Positions 34,615 through 46,850 of a DNA stretch of 64,000 bases are shown here, piece after piece. A program made the position numbers and the translations under genes. Location of the stretch: assembly GCA_018806985.1 (NCBI GenBank), contig JADANN010000251.1:1821501-1885500 (forward strand), read 5' to 3'. Position 1 is the stretch's first letter. Each line of letters starts with the position of its first letter. The stretch comes from Angiostrongylus vasorum (taxonomy: Eukaryota > Nematoda > Chromadorea > Rhabditida > Metastrongylidae). The notes below the pieces were generated by a model. It was given only the letters and a program-made list of their open reading frames with translations, searched no databases and was not told where the DNA came from.

Positions 34615-34700
34615 AATCGTTTCCCGCGCAAAGGGCGGGCCGTTCCAGATTGAGCGGGAAGCACGAACAGCTCGAAATTGCCCGCCGGGTTTATTGCGCT
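34615..34700 (+). promoter_or_regulatory. GC-rich block with E2F-type sites upstream of ribonucleotide reductase
   Basis: TTTCCCGC at 34620-34627 is an exact match to the E2F consensus TTTSSCGC. GAGCGGGAAG at 34652-34661 gives a near match on the other strand, and GGGCGGGCC and GCCCGCCGGG lie between and after them. The surroundings are AT-rich, so the block stands out. RNR genes are classical E2F targets in animals. The block is about 380 bp upstream of the ATG and 320 bp upstream of the candidate trans-splice acceptor, a sensible promoter distance. Confidence 0.5.
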
Positions 34701-34933
34701 TTGCGAGCTTGTGTGATGCTAGGTATACGCTCGCGTTGCTTTTTTCCTGTTTTGATATCCATTCAGTTCATCTCATTGTCTAAATTTGTCATAAGATCTG
34801 TTGATTGTAAATCTTCGGTTTGAATCGATAAAGTGGTAGGGGACTGTGCTTTCTCTTAATTACGTCCAGTGTATTTTTCTTGCGTCAGTGCTTTTTGTAA
34901 GCTTTCCATGTTTCTCTAATCATACCAGATGTT

Positions 34934-34950
34934 ATTTTTTTCATTTCAGG
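34934..34950 (+). promoter_or_regulatory. Candidate spliced-leader (trans-splice) acceptor
   Basis: A T-rich run ending TTTTTCATTTCAG at 34949, 54 bp before the ATG, with no recognisable upstream exon. In rhabditid nematodes this arrangement usually marks SL1 addition; a cis-intron in the 5' UTR is the alternative. Confidence 0.5.
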
Positions 34951-35003
34951 CTTTACTAGCAAGTTAACTGACACTAAATTACCTGTGAATTACTGAACTA
35001 ACA

Positions 35004-38000
35004 ATGCAGCGCCATAACAGTACGTACGTTGTGAAGAGAGGTGACTATTGATTATTTTAGTGGAAAGGGGGTTCTAGTAGGTATTGTTTGGGTGTATATA
35101 CTATACTGTTCTAAATCACCTCATAACTATTGGCAGGTGAAGATTTTATGGATGTAGAAGTGAGGACATCTCGTGATCATTCCTTAGCTTGTGCTAGGTT
35201 TAAAGTAACCCCGTTTAATTGCTGTTGGTTATTGAACATATGTTTTCAGATGGAAGAAAGGAAGGTGTCCACTTCGATAAAATTACTGCTCGAATCCTGA
35301 AACTCTCTTACAACCTTAACATGGACTATGTGGATCCAGTACGTGGTGTTTAATTTCTCTCCTTCTAAGCGTTATAAAAGTTTTTCTTTCAACAAGTAGA
35401 GAATGTAAGGTAATGCATGCTTAAGTCTGTGGTTAAATGAGATGTCTTCGAAGTACGAATAAATAATCTCGTTGACTTGAAGTACGGAAGAGTTCTGCTA
35501 TCTGACTGTCGCAGTACTTCTAGGTTCTTGTGGCCATGAAAGTAATAGCTGGACTCTACAAAGGTGTTACAACTGTGGAATTGGACAATCTGGCTGCTGA
35601 AACCGCTGCTTCGATGACAACGAAACATCCTGATTACGCCATTCTAGCAGCTCGGATCGCTGTTTCAAATTTGCACAAGAAAACCGGGAAGGTGAGTAGT
35701 CTATTCTTCAATCTTTAGCTTTTTATTGGACGTTAGACTGCTATTGTTTAGCTATCTAGTTTAACTGGTGTGGTAGTGAACGCGTTAGCTCTCAGAAAGG
35801 GTAATAACGCGTTCGTTCCCCACCACAGTCACCTAAGGTCCGGAGTTTTGCAAATATACCAGCACCATTATGCTTATTACTGTTTAATTAAACGCTTATG
35901 CATTATCTAGAAACCTTTATCTGCTTGTCTTGACTTCTTTCCCATAGATTTCTTCGATATGGCAAAGTTTCAGTAGTATTCCTTCATCCTTGAATGGTTT
36001 CGGGCTTTATAGATTTGACAAGCGTAAAAGTTGGGTTTGCTGAATGGGGAATGGCCGGTCCGTTAACGGTGTTCGAACGAATAGAGTAGTTGTATTCATT
36101 GATGTTACTTAAGGACTGATACAGTTCTTCCTCAAACAAAATAACCCTTGTGGGGTTTAGAATATATAGTCAAAGAATACCATTCAAATAAAAAAATCGA
36201 AGAGATCGATATCCGTATGGACGAGATATGAATAGGTGGTAGAACTTTAGACAGTGTAATGAATTTTGGTACCTATTACACTTTGTGTTGGAAGTACTTT
36301 TTCTCTTAGGTGTTCTCTGAAGTCATGCAAAAGCTATATGAGTTTCGGCACCCGTCCACTGGCGAACATTGTCCCATGATCAGCAAGGAGACGTGTGACA
36401 TAATTATGAAACACGCAGACGTGCTGAATTCGGCTATCGTTTACGATCGAGATTTCTCGTACACCTACTTCGGCTTCAAGACACTTGAACGATCGTACCT
36501 TTTGAAGATGAACAAAGAAGTTAGTGTAGTTATTTACCTATTATATAATAACAATTTATGTGCAAAAATCCTTATGTCCCAGCTAAGGGTGGCCATGGGT
36601 TTTAGTCCTTTAACGAAAGTCTTAAGTTCACAAGTCGTGTCGTGCAGGCCATGCTTCCAAACTCTGGTTAGGACTTATGTTCGTATAAAAATTACACAGC
36701 GCGCATGTGGCGAATTGGTCGGAGGGTCCTACAATACACGGGATCGATCCGAGCGCCCCAGGCCCACCTAAGTCTTTCACCCCCTGGGGGTGGAAAGATT
36801 GATACCAGGCTTATCTGGAAGGATGGCAGCACCTGAAGGCAGCTCGCTACAGCGGTAGACCACCGCGAGTCATTGTAAAAGGCCAGATATGCATTCAGCC
36901 ACCTCCAACGATGCTTAATGAAGTAGGGTTCATGGCGCATCTCTCAGGAATAGATCAACGCCGAGAACTTTATCGTTTTTTATAAAATTTTACAACATTT
37001 CCCATTCAAAATGGCGCATATGCCATTCTCGACCACAGTTTTCACATCAACACTGATACGCTGGCCACATCTTCACAAGCACATTTTAAAGGCATTCCCA
37101 AGATAAGGGGAGTATCATGTTTAATATGCGAGTATTTTTAGGTCGCTGAACGACCACAACACATGCTTATGCGGGTTGCGGTCGGTATTCATGGCGAGGA
37201 TATCGATGCAGCTATCGAAACGTACAATCTAATGAGTGAACGATATTTCACTCATGCATCACCAACAATGTTTAACGCTGGAACACTATGGCCGCAGCTT
37301 TCATCGTGTTTTCTGTTGACGATGAGTGAGGATTCGATTGCGGGTATTTATGATACACTGAAGCAATGTGCTCTAATATCGAAGAGCGCTGGAGGAATCG
37401 GTTTGAACGTACATAAAATTCGGGCCACTGGTTCTTTGATTGGTGGCACTAACGGCACATCCAATGGGTTGGTTCCAATGTTACGCGTATACAACAATAC
37501 TGCTCGATACGTTGATCAAGGCGGCAATAAACGACCAGGAGCTTTTGCAATCTATCTCGAACCATGGCATGCAGATATTTTCGAATTTGTTGCGTTAAAG
37601 AGGAATACGGGACCTGAAGAGGAACGCGCTCGCGATCTGTTTTATGCTTTGTGGATTCCGGACCTTTTCATGAAGAGGGTAGAGCGTGACATGGAATGGT
37701 CTCTAATGTGTCCACATGAGTGTCCTGGACTCGATGATTGCTGGGGGGAGAAGTTCGACGAACTATATACGAGATATGAAGCTGAAGCTCGCTATCGTAA
37801 ACAAGTTAAAGCTCGCAAACTGTGGGAACATATTGTGGCGAGCCAAATAGAGACGGGAACTCCCTACATTGTGTATAAGGATGCTTGTAATCGTAAGAGC
37901 AACCAGCAGAATTTGGGAACAATAAAGTGCTCTAACCTTTGCACGGAAATTGTTGAGTACTCGAGCAAAGATGAGGTGTGTGGATTTGCTTGCGGTTTTT

Positions 38001-40545
38001 GAGTAGTTCTCGAGTTTTTCTTTTTTTCAAACATCACCCCATTGCAGATTGCCGTTTGTAATCTTGGTTCAGTTGCTCTTAACCGCTTTGTTACTGCTGA
38101 GAAGAAGTTTGACTTCGCAAAATTGAAAGAGGTTACCAAGGTGTGAGGCATTGTTTTACTCTCTATGTTTTCCTTTTCTTGGACCGAAACGCGTTAAAAT
38201 GAGAGTCATCAGACTAGGCTTAAGCAAACATTCAAAATTATGAACAGTCAAAATAATTTTCAGGTTTTAACCTATAACCTAAATAAAATAATTGACATTA
38301 ACTATTATCCTGTGGAAGAAGCGCGGCGTTCGAACTTCCGTCATCGCCCTATCGGTATCGGAGTACAGGTAGGTGTCCTGCGTTTGGAACAGGTGTCATT
38401 GCTTATTGCTTGTGCTTGTTCTCTTTTAGCCGAAGTTTTTAAGAAATCGTATCCACTACTGATTTTAAAGGGTCTTGCGGATGCATTTATGTTAATGCGA
38501 TACCCCTTCACTTCCCCAGAGGCTCGAGATCTGAATAAACGGATCTTTGAGACGATTTATTACGCTGCGCTTGAAGCATCTTGCGAACTTGCCGAAAAAC
38601 ATGGTAGGTCTTGTGCTTTTTAAAACTTGTCAAGTCATGCTCTAAGTAGACATTTTGGGTCTAGGCTGATGCTAACTGCTATTTTGCACTTCGTTCAGGT
38701 ACTTATGAGACTTACGAAGGTAGTCCTGTATCTAAAGGGATTTTGCAATTTGATATGTGGAACGTAACGCCGACTGATCAATGCGATTGGGATTGTCTTC
38801 GCGAGAAGATCAAGACGTAGTTCATTCTAGTCCCTTAGCCCATTTTTTTTACTTCTCACTTATTGTGCTACAACGAATACTCTTTTTAGGCATGGTGTAC
38901 GAAACAGTTTATTGGTTGCACCGATGCCAACTGCATCGACGGCGCAAATTCTTGGAAACAACGAATCCATTGAGCCATACACTTCGAATATCTACAGCCG
39001 CAGAGTGCTTTCGGGTGATTTCCAAATTGTGAACCCTCATCTACTGAAGGACCTTGTCGAATTGAATCTCTGGGATGATGAAGTTAAGAATCAACTGATT
39101 GCTAACAATGGTTCAATCGCCAAGATTGGTGTGCGTTATTATCTTAACTGTTGTCTGTTCATTGCCGTTCGAAAAACTTTTTGTTGAAGTCCTTTTTTTA
39201 GGGTATTCCCGATCACATTAAACAGCTCTACCAGACGGTATGGGAATTACCTCAGAAGGACATAATCGAGATGGCAGCTGATAGGGGAGCGTTTATCGAC
39301 CAGTCGCAATCGCTGAACATCCATATTGCTCGGCCAAGTTATGCAAACATCACCTCTATGCACTTTTACGGTTGGAAGAAGGTATGTCGGTCTGGATTTC
39401 ACAGGTTCTTTTTACAGCAGTTGGATGCTCATCAGTAATCAGTTAACTATAGAGTTGCTTCTAATAGAGCATTAAGGAACAGATACGATACCTTGCGAGC
39501 ATTTGATACCATACGTTTTGTGATGAACTATTGATTGCCGTTTAAAATTATGTTTAAGGGGCTCAAGACTGGTATGTACTATTTACGGACAAAACCTGCA
39601 GTTAATGCAGTTCAGTTCACTGTTGATAAGGAAGCTCTCAGGGCCAAAGAGGAAAGGGATGCGATGGTTGGTATATTTTTAAACTTAAAGTTGAGGTTGA
39701 TAGTCTATTTATTGCGGGGTGTAAACCTGTTTTATTGTTTTCTCTATATAAAGGATAAAAGGATAAAGCTCTCGGCGTTGATCAATTCCTGTGGGTGCGC
39801 CATGCATTCAACTTCATTAAGTACCGTTGGAGGTGATTGAATGCATATCTGGCCTTTACAATGACTCGCGGTGACCTACCGATATATCGAGCCAGTGCTG
39901 CTATCCTCCCAGACAAGTCTGGTACCAATTTGCCGACCCCGGAGGGATGGAAGGCTTGGTGGGCCATTGGCGCGGTGATCGATACTACGTGTGTGCCGCA
40001 GCGGCGCCTCCAACCACTGCGCCACACGCGGTTTTCTCTATATAGTTCTATTTATTTGCGAGATTTAATTGGATACTTGGATGGCCCATCTTGACTGGTT
40101 GTGCGGGCCACAGCACAGCTTCCATTCTTTCGTAGTTTGCTGGCTTAGCTATTGTGGTTCCGTAAAGTCCCGAGGTCAGACTACTCAGTCTGCCCCAGGT
40201 CGCCGCCATTGTGGATCAGAGGGAGATTTGTCACTGTGCGACTAGTTTGATACCAGTACTGTGGTGGATCCCCGTATTGCTTTACTCTTAGCTGGGTTGC
40301 ATGATGGAAACACTGGACTCCTTCTCAGCTTGAGAGACTCTTCTGGGGAAGTGAATCCCCACGCTGTACATCGCAGCCATCACCCAGGAACAACTCTCAA
40401 CCACGATAAGGCGTCAAATGTGATTGAAATAACATTTGCGAGGCAGTGTGAGATTTGTAGATCCTGTTTTCAGCTCAGTAACGTTGCTAATAAGGATGCA
40501 AGTGTTAACGTTGGAGATGAGGGCTGTCTCATGTGTTCAGGATAG
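35004..40545 (+). CDS. rnr-1: Ribonucleoside-diphosphate reductase large subunit (class Ia), 13 exons, complete
   Basis: Exons: 35004-35040, 35250-35338, 35524-35691, 36310-36519, 37142-37975, 38048-38140, 38264-38368, 38471-38603, 38699-38816, 38890-39130, 39202-39381, 39559-39666, 40474-40545 (stop TAG). Phases join to 795 codons, close to the human enzyme (792). It reduces NDPs to dNDPs with the small subunit (RNR-2 in C. elegans) in the cytosol. N-terminal ATP cone (VVKRDGR..VHFDKIT); catalytic site Cys224 (LSSCFLL), Cys435 and Glu437 (NLCTEI), Cys450 (AVCNLGS); radical-transfer Tyr743-Tyr744 (GMYYLRT); C-terminal redox pair CLMC (790, 793). The offset from human numbering is +6 for the core, so no domain is missing. 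The intron after 36519 holds a SINE-A; the last intron holds a SINE-A and a family D repeat. The start was chosen by alignment of VVKRDGR and the upstream acceptor. Confidence 0.97.
35765..35880 (+). repeat. SINE-C partial copy in an RNR intron
   Basis: TGTGGTAGTGAACGCGTTAG, GGTAATAACGCGTTCGTTCC, CAAATATACCAGCACC. Between exons 35524-35691 and 36310-36519. Confidence 0.65.
36699..36985 (+). repeat. SINE-A copy in an RNR intron
   Basis: GCGCATGTGGCGAATTGG, CACGGGATCGATCC, ATACCAGGCTTATCTGG, GTCATTGTAAAAGGCC, GAGAACTTTATCG. In the intron between 36519 and 37142, same direction as the gene. It ends about 155 bp before the 278-codon exon. Confidence 0.8.
39751..40031 (-). repeat. SINE-A copy in the last RNR intron
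   Basis: GGATAAAGCTCTCGGCGTTG, CATGCATTCAACTTCATTAAG, GTCTGGTACCAATTTGCCGA, CCACTGCGCCACACGCGG. Opposite to the gene; looks recent (close to consensus). Confidence 0.85.
40076..40420 (-). repeat. Family D repeat in the last RNR intron
   Basis: On + : TGGATGGCCCATC, GACTGGTTGTGCGGGCC, GATCAGAGGGAGATTTG, GTGCGACTAGTTTGATACCA, GTGGTGGATCCCCG, ACATCGCAGCCATCACCCAG. It ends about 50 bp before the last exon. Confidence 0.75.
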
Positions 40546-41025
40546 TGGTGTTTTTCTTATAATTGATTGGTCATACAATGTTCACTTTTTTCTGTAGCGC
40601 AACATGACCTATATATAGCTCACGCGTAAGGTGATAGAATAGCTGGCATGACTCGTAATTGATTCATTTTCTTTCCTCAGAGCTGTTTTGCATCATTTTC
40701 TTTCCTGTGTAACATATAGCCTATTTCACTGACAAGTTGTACGCAGCATTATTCGAAAAGATGTGACATGCCCACCATAATTTTTAAAAAGACTCGTACT
40801 GGTTTGAACCATCGCGTGTAGGAACAAAAATAAGCTAACGTGATTGAGATGCGGAGGTTGGGGTAGGGTCTTATGTTATAATCTATTGCTCTTAATGGAA
40901 ATATGTTGTATATATTGTAATGTCTTATGGTCACTTTTATTTTGTTCTTTTGGGAAAGTACTACTGTAGTTTATATCAACTAAAAACCGCCTCTCGAGCA
41001 TTTTCGATGTTTATGATGACTTGTG

Positions 41026-41031
41026 AATAAA
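41026..41031 (+). terminator. Possible polyadenylation signal of RNR
   Basis: AATAAA 480 bp after the stop, in GTGAATAAAACTTG. No earlier canonical signal seen in the 3' flank, so it is the best candidate. Confidence 0.4.
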
Positions 41032-41039
41032 ACTTGATA

Positions 41040-42655
41040 GTGTAAGTTTTACCGATGGGTGAGCAACCAGAATACAGTTAGCAGGATGATAAGGACATCG
41101 ACGCAAACATACATGGATATAATAATGTATACACAAAGGCTATTATAAATTTGATCTATCAAGGAAAGCTTTGGATTCATCCATTTATTTCCACGTGGAT
41201 CTCCGGTGAAGTTCCTTATCTGGCACCAGGAACACTCTATAAGGCTTCCCAACTAACCATTTCGAAATCTTCGTGATGGGTTCCGCAACGATAGAATAAG
41301 TTGACATCGGTCCGTTAGAGTGTTCCTGCGGATATCTGAAATATTTTATAAAAGGTAGGATCTCTGCTGGAGTTTTTTCAACTGGTTTTCCCTATCTATA
41401 CATGATTGAGCAAGTAGGATTCTGTAACCTGGTCATGCTATACAGCTGTATCTGAGAATGATGTGGAACCAAGTCTGCCTATTATTCAACAGTAAATAGA
41501 ATGGAGTCTAATTTTGTTTAGTCGTTGCGTTTTTTTCCATAGCTTTCGGGAATAACTTGATTAGAATGTCCAGTAGAGTATACATGGTTTGCCGAGGAAT
41601 TCGCTTTATGTCGTAGATATCCCACGTTGGTTTGCTGCATCGTAGTAGGTGGTGGTATTCATAGGGTTCTTGATACGATGTACGGGTGAAGTTCATTTGC
41701 GAGCGGGCCGACTCTAGCTGAGAACAAGCCAAACATTTTCATTCGATCTAAGTTAAGAGTGCTGGTTCGGATGAGCTAGGCCATCCATTTATCACTGTCG
41801 CGTGCAAGACTACCCACTATGTTGTAGGAAACCGATGTGAATTATATTTATCTTCTAGGATAGAAGAACTCTGACCATCTGATCTCTGGTTTTCCTGCTG
41901 CGTGTTTGACACTCTTGAGATTCAGTCGGCAATGGCTGTTCCGCCCCGATTTTGCTAACGAGACATCACATGTTCGACTCATCTAGACATAGCGTGTGTG
42001 GCAGCGTCTTCAACCTTTCCGGAGGTAACCTCAAACTATATGGTAAATGAGATTAATCATAGATGTGATACTCCTATCACCATCGCCCTCTCGGTTGCAC
42101 ATTCAATAAAGTTGAGTCGCCTCCTATCCTGTTTATATAGCGTTCAAGTTGCTTTGCCCTACGTTAAGACAAAGAGAATCGAAGATTGTCGCTTGTTTCC
42201 TCCAGTTCAACCTTGGGCCTCATATTGACTTCTGATCGCACTTACACATAGCAGGAGTATTAGAAGGGATTCCGTTCTTGGCGAACATCATTTCTTTGAA
42301 CACGATACCAATATCGTTAAAACCTACGGTGGTTCATGTGTTTTCAACCGTAAATGTCCGATTCGGATTATTAGTTGTTCGAAAAAAGTCGACATTCATA
42401 ACCAACCTCGCGTTGGCGAGGACACCAACGCAGTTGACTCCTCTGATATTGGGTGTTTTACGAAACAAAACTTCAGCTTTTAAACTGCGGTATCTCATTG
42501 TCTTGGTAAATCTGATGACGTGCTACCCGCTTTTCGTGTCTTGTATCATTAGGCCTTCAACGAAGAAATCAGATATTAGGAGTGTATAGAGTCATCTCCT
42601 GAATTCATTTGTGTCGTAGAGAAAGTACGAAGCCACATTTTCTCCACTTTTATCA
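41040..42655. other. Unassigned intergenic sequence
   Basis: Only short frames without family motifs. A stretch near 42300-42600 has a 103-codon frame rich in Leu and Thr that I do not recognise. Confidence 0.5.
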
Positions 42656-42659
42656 CCGT

Positions 42660-42800
42660 ATCAGCTAGAAAAAACACTTCATATAGCGGTGCTCCACTGA
42701 ATTTGACCCGATGCGATCACGAAGACCCACATCAGAAGGAGGAAGAACTGTGGACGATCAAGTCGGATCAGGCCGGCTCTGAAGAAAGCGTGTTAAAACC
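42660..42800 (+). repeat. Hammerhead-like module, subfamily B, truncated in the core
   Basis: AGCGGTGCTCCACTGAATTTG, CACGAAGACCCACATCAG, AACTGTGGACGATCAAG, GGATCAGGCCGGCTCTGAAG, AAAGCGTG, then it stops before GAAAC. Confidence 0.55.
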
Positions 42801-42939
42801 AATGAAAGTGTTAAAAGCGGCTCACAAGATGATTGTGATTTCTTAGAACTTCAAAAAACGCTCGAAAATGAAATTAATAAATATGGATCACACTTGAGGA
42901 AATCTGTTGAATTAGACAACTTTTATTTTAAATGCATAT

Positions 42940-43217
42940 GAAGGATAAAGCCTTTGGCGTTGATCAATCCCTGAGGGATGCGCCATACATTCGACTTCAT
43001 TAAGTATCGTTGGAAGTGATTGAATGCATATGTGGCATTTAAAATGACTCGCGGTGGCTTACCGATGTATCGAGTTAGTGCTGCGATCCTCTCAGACAAG
43101 TCTAGTACCAATTTGCTGACTCCGGAGGGATGGAAGGCTCGGTCAGCCATGGGCGCGGAGATAGATTCCACGTGTGTGTGTCGCAGTGCGCCTCCAACCA
43201 CTGCGCCACACGCTCCA
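42940..43217 (-). repeat. SINE-A copy
   Basis: GGATAAAGCCTTTGGCGTTG, GATGCGCCATACATTCGAC, AATGCATATGTGGC, CTAGTACCAATTTGCTGAC, CCACTGCGCCACACGC. Confidence 0.8.
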
Positions 43218-43494
43218 CATACGTGGCTGATTAGGGTCACGAACTACTAGTGCTTAAATTAGTCGAAGACTACATAAATTATAGATGATATAGGTGATAG
43301 TGAATCTGCAGCTGTCTCCGCACTTTTTGAATTTGCTTCTGAGTATGTTTAATGTAAAAATTTCTATAGTTAGAACACCTTATATTCGGCTTTATAATGA
43401 GCACTGTAGATTCTGTAAGTTTTCAAAAAGTTCTTTTAGTGCTCTTTCCATTTCATAGCAGGTATAAGGAAAATTTCATTTGGTATTCGTATTC

Positions 43495-43862
43495 CTCATT
43501 ATGGCTGGGAGGTGCTCCTGGTTGTTCGGCAGCGATGTACAGCGATAGATTCATCACCCCGGCAAGGTCTCCCAAGCTGAGAAAGCGTCCGGCGTTTCCA
43601 ATAGGAAGCCCAGTTAAGAGGAAACCAATATCAGGATCCACCACTGTCGCAGTATCAAACTAGTCGCATGGGGGGCAAATCCCCCTCCTCTGATCCACAA
43701 GCGCTGCGACTGCCTGTGGTGGTGATTACGTGGAGCAGACTTTGGCCACGCTGTCCCCACGACTGCAGGGAGCCACACTGGCTAAACCAGCAAATCTCCG
43801 GAGAGTGGAAATTGTGCTGCGGTCCGCACAACAAGTGAAGACGGGCCATCCAAGTATCCAAG
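43495..43862 (+). repeat. Family D repeat
   Basis: TATGGCTGGGAGGTGCTCC, TACAGCGATAGATTCATC, GAGGAAACCAATATCAGG, ATCCACCACTGTCGCAGTAT, GTGGTGGTGATTACGTGG, GACGGGCCATCCAAGTATC. Confidence 0.75.
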
Positions 43863-44179
43863 TAAGTAATTAATTAGCTGTTCGAACCAAACCAATCAGA
43901 ATACTTCTGGATTCGTTTGGCGAATCCGCAAATTTCATGCTCGATGTTCTTGGGTCGTTTTTTTCCTTGAAGTTCGAGAATAGTATGCTTATATTTACTA
44001 GTCCTTTATCTTTAAATGATAAAAATGAATCAAATCAAGTGGAAGACGTCGTGGTTTGTTTATGCCACCATCTGTCCATATTATGCTACTCGGAAATTAG
44101 CGTCGGATTTGTAACTCCATTTTTCTTCTGTGCACTTTAGCAATTGCTAAAATATGCACAAGAAACAACGAGCAATAGA

Positions 44180-44458
44180 GGGCGCGTGTAGCGCAGCGGT
44201 CGGAGGCGCCCTGCAGTACATGTGGGATCGATCCCGCGTCCCAAGTACATCAAGCCTTCCATCCTCCGGTTTCGGCTAGTTTGTTCCACACTTATCTGAT
44301 AGGCTAGCATCACTGGCTCGATATGTCGGTATGCCACTGCGAGTCACTGTAAACGCCAGATATGCATGCATTCAATCATCTCCAGCGGTGCTTAATGGAG
44401 TCGAGTGCATGGCGCATCCTTCAGGGATTGATCAACGCCGAGAGCTTTATCCTTTTTA
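44180..44458 (+). repeat. SINE-A copy
   Basis: GGCGCGTGTAGCGCAGCGG, GTGGGATCGATCCCGCGTC, GTCACTGTAAACGCC, GATTGATCAACGCCGAGAGC, TTTATCC tail. Confidence 0.85.
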
Positions 44459-44619
44459 TTCTTTGTATTTTACCAACAGTTTTCTTCCGAATGATGTTCT
44501 ATTGTACATCATTGGAAAACTTATTTTGTGCATTTTGCATGCGTATAGTTGAATTTTCGAAAACTACTTTCGACAAAAATTTCATGACTAGAATTTCAAT
44601 ACGTCAAAACAGGATTTCC

Positions 44620-44940
44620 GACCACTTTACTTCTACGATTTCAAACTGGGACGGAGTGCGGCGAAACGGCTCGAAACAATAAGGTAGAGGGCCGAGAAAG
44701 TGGTAAAACGCATAGTGCGATGCTGGCTCCAAGAATTCCGTCCGGGCAAATTCGACAATGAAGATGAGGGAGGTCGAGGAAATCCTTCTACTATTGATAG
44801 CGATGAACTAAATGGTCTAATGGAGGCAACTACATGCAAAGAAATAGCTGTTTTCGATTTAAACTGTCGACTTTGTTCCGTGATAATGACTAAATGCAAT
44901 GAGAAGACAGTAAAAATCCACGCCATCCTTATAACTCTTG
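44620..44940 (+). mobile_element. mariner-family transposase fragment (N-terminal DNA-binding part), frameshifted
   Basis: RPLYFYDFKLGRSAAK, shift, TARNNKVEGRES, shift, VVKRIVRCWLQEFRPGKF, DNEDEGGRGNPSTIDSDEL, NGLMEATTCKEIAVF. This follows the mariner helix-turn-helix order (EFKLGRSAAE.., W-F-FRSG-FDLED, GRPS-ID-DEL). The catalytic DD34D part is absent nearby. A dead relic. Confidence 0.7.
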
Positions 44941-45084
44941 CTAATCAACATCATCACTCACTGATTTCAATTGCATTTTCCGGTAAGGGTTATATCCTCA
45001 TCACTGTGTTGTTGTCCATAGGTCGTTATTATTCCTGAAAACGGTTGTTGGCCACGGTTAGCGTACGGACTCTGACTGGCTGTT

Positions 45085-45342
45085 GAATATGAAGCTTATG
45101 AAATTCCATTTATAAAAATCAGTTCCATTCCATTTATATCGAACAAATGCTTTTCAAATCGCACTTTGACGCTATATGAAGCTTATGGAACTATTGACTG
45201 GTCAGCTCCATTCCATTTATTTCGAACAAATGCTTTTCAAATCGCACTTTGACGCTATATGAAGCTTATGGAATTATTGACTGGTCAGCTCCATTCCATT
45301 TATTTCGAACAAATGCTTTTCAAATCGCACGTTGACGCTAAA
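45085..45342. repeat. Three-copy tandem repeat, period 83-87 bp
   Basis: The unit runs ATATGAAGCTTATGGAA.., CAGCTCCATTCCATTTATT, TCGAACAAATGC, CAAATCGCACTTTGACGCT. The first unit is 87 bp and slightly diverged; the second and third are 83 bp and almost identical. Confidence 0.92.
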
Positions 45343-45504
45343 GTTCCGTTTATGTCACCAGAAGTACATTAGTGCGTTTTCGTTCCTTCGTTTTTTGTTC
45401 TCTTTGTTAGCCTCATGTGTTAATGTGATCGACACTGATCACTATCGGATATCGTATTTAGAACAACAGTTAAATTAAGAATTTGTAAGGAATTAAGTGC
45501 AAGA

Positions 45505-45782
45505 GAGGATGTTTAGCGCAGCGGTAAAGGAACTTCTGGAACACATAGGTGTTGATTCAACATGATGCCACGGCTAATCAGGCCCGCCGTCCTTCTGGAC
45601 TCAGAGAATTGGTGCCAGACTTGTTTGGAAGGATAGAAACACTGACTTGCTACACTAGTAGTTCACTTAAATTCATTGTACAGACAAAGTAACTATTCAA
45701 CCACGGCGATGACGCTTGATAGAACTGGATGCATGGGCTCATCCTTATAAGATTATTCAACGCCGAACACCTCATCCTTTTG
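45505..45782 (+). repeat. SINE-A, diverged copy
   Basis: GGATGTTTAGCGCAGCGGTA, GTGCCAGACTTGTTTGGAAGG, GCTTGATAGAACTGGATGC, CAACGCCGAACACCTCATCC. Confidence 0.65.
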
Positions 45783-46850
45783 CGCCTTACATGAATAAAA
45801 CACTTAGCTCCACCACTGACTGTGGGTTTAATTTACGGGATGGTTCAGCTTCAAACGTGGCTTAAACTACATGGATACAACGAAATTTTGATGTAGAAAG
45901 TGTTAAACTTCTTCAAAATCCCGTTCGGTTTACCGCTTCACCGTATCAAAGTGGCGTTGAGATGTATAAATGTACGTCCGCAGTCATCTAAGTCTAAACC
46001 AAGTTGAGATTTCTATCTTGAAGCTCACTTCACAGTATATCTATCCACGATACAGCCGGCTATTCCTAAGTCTTTCCCGCAAAAATCAACAGTTCTACTG
46101 CCATAGACCTTACTTACAACCATTAAACTCACTAGATAAATTAATGAAATTACAGGCGATACAGGAGTCTTGGATGCATCACTTATGATTTATCCATTTT
46201 TACGAGTTCGGAACACTTCGACTTTTTCCTGGTGCTCTTCGACTGATTATTAACATCGTAATAATGGAAGAAATATTCATGCTATGGCGGCAGTATACCC
46301 ACTGGACCGCATGACCGATAGTTACGGATAGCAACTAGTGCAAAACTAAATGTAATAATTGACAGAATTTGGACTATAATAAGAGTTAAGGTTCAGTAAT
46401 GGGAAGCTGTCAACCAATTTTCTTTTCTTTTTTTTTAGACACTGAGCAACTACGAACACTCGAGAAATGACAGGAATGGAAAGACATACTATGAACACTG
46501 ACCAATTAGCATTTAGAGATATCCCTTATGAAACATTCACCAACCTCGAATGTTCTTGCACTGTGCCTGTACGTCGATCCTCGCGATTTCCCTAAAGGAA
46601 CCACCAGCGCTTCGTCTTTAGTATGAAACCATTCATACTGAAAAAGCACGGTTGCGTTAAAGAACGATCTGTTCTCGTTTCTAACTTCACTATTCTGTAG
46701 GAGATTCGGCCTGTTGTATCTGAGTGATGTGGGACCTTGAGAAGTCGACCGACAATTTGCAGGAATCGCTGTCGTTCTGCAAGAATTGTAACTGCGAGTT
46801 TGTAAATAAATATTGGAACAATACTTTCTTCGATTATTTACCTAGCACAA
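45783..46850. other. Unassigned intergenic sequence
   Basis: No gene, RNA or repeat recognised. A 72-codon frame at 45970-46188 has no family resemblance. Confidence 0.5.

Noticed and set aside
34503..34823. A 106-codon frame upstream of RNR
   Set aside because: No family resemblance; it overlaps the GC-rich promoter-like block, which explains its Arg/Ala-rich stretch.
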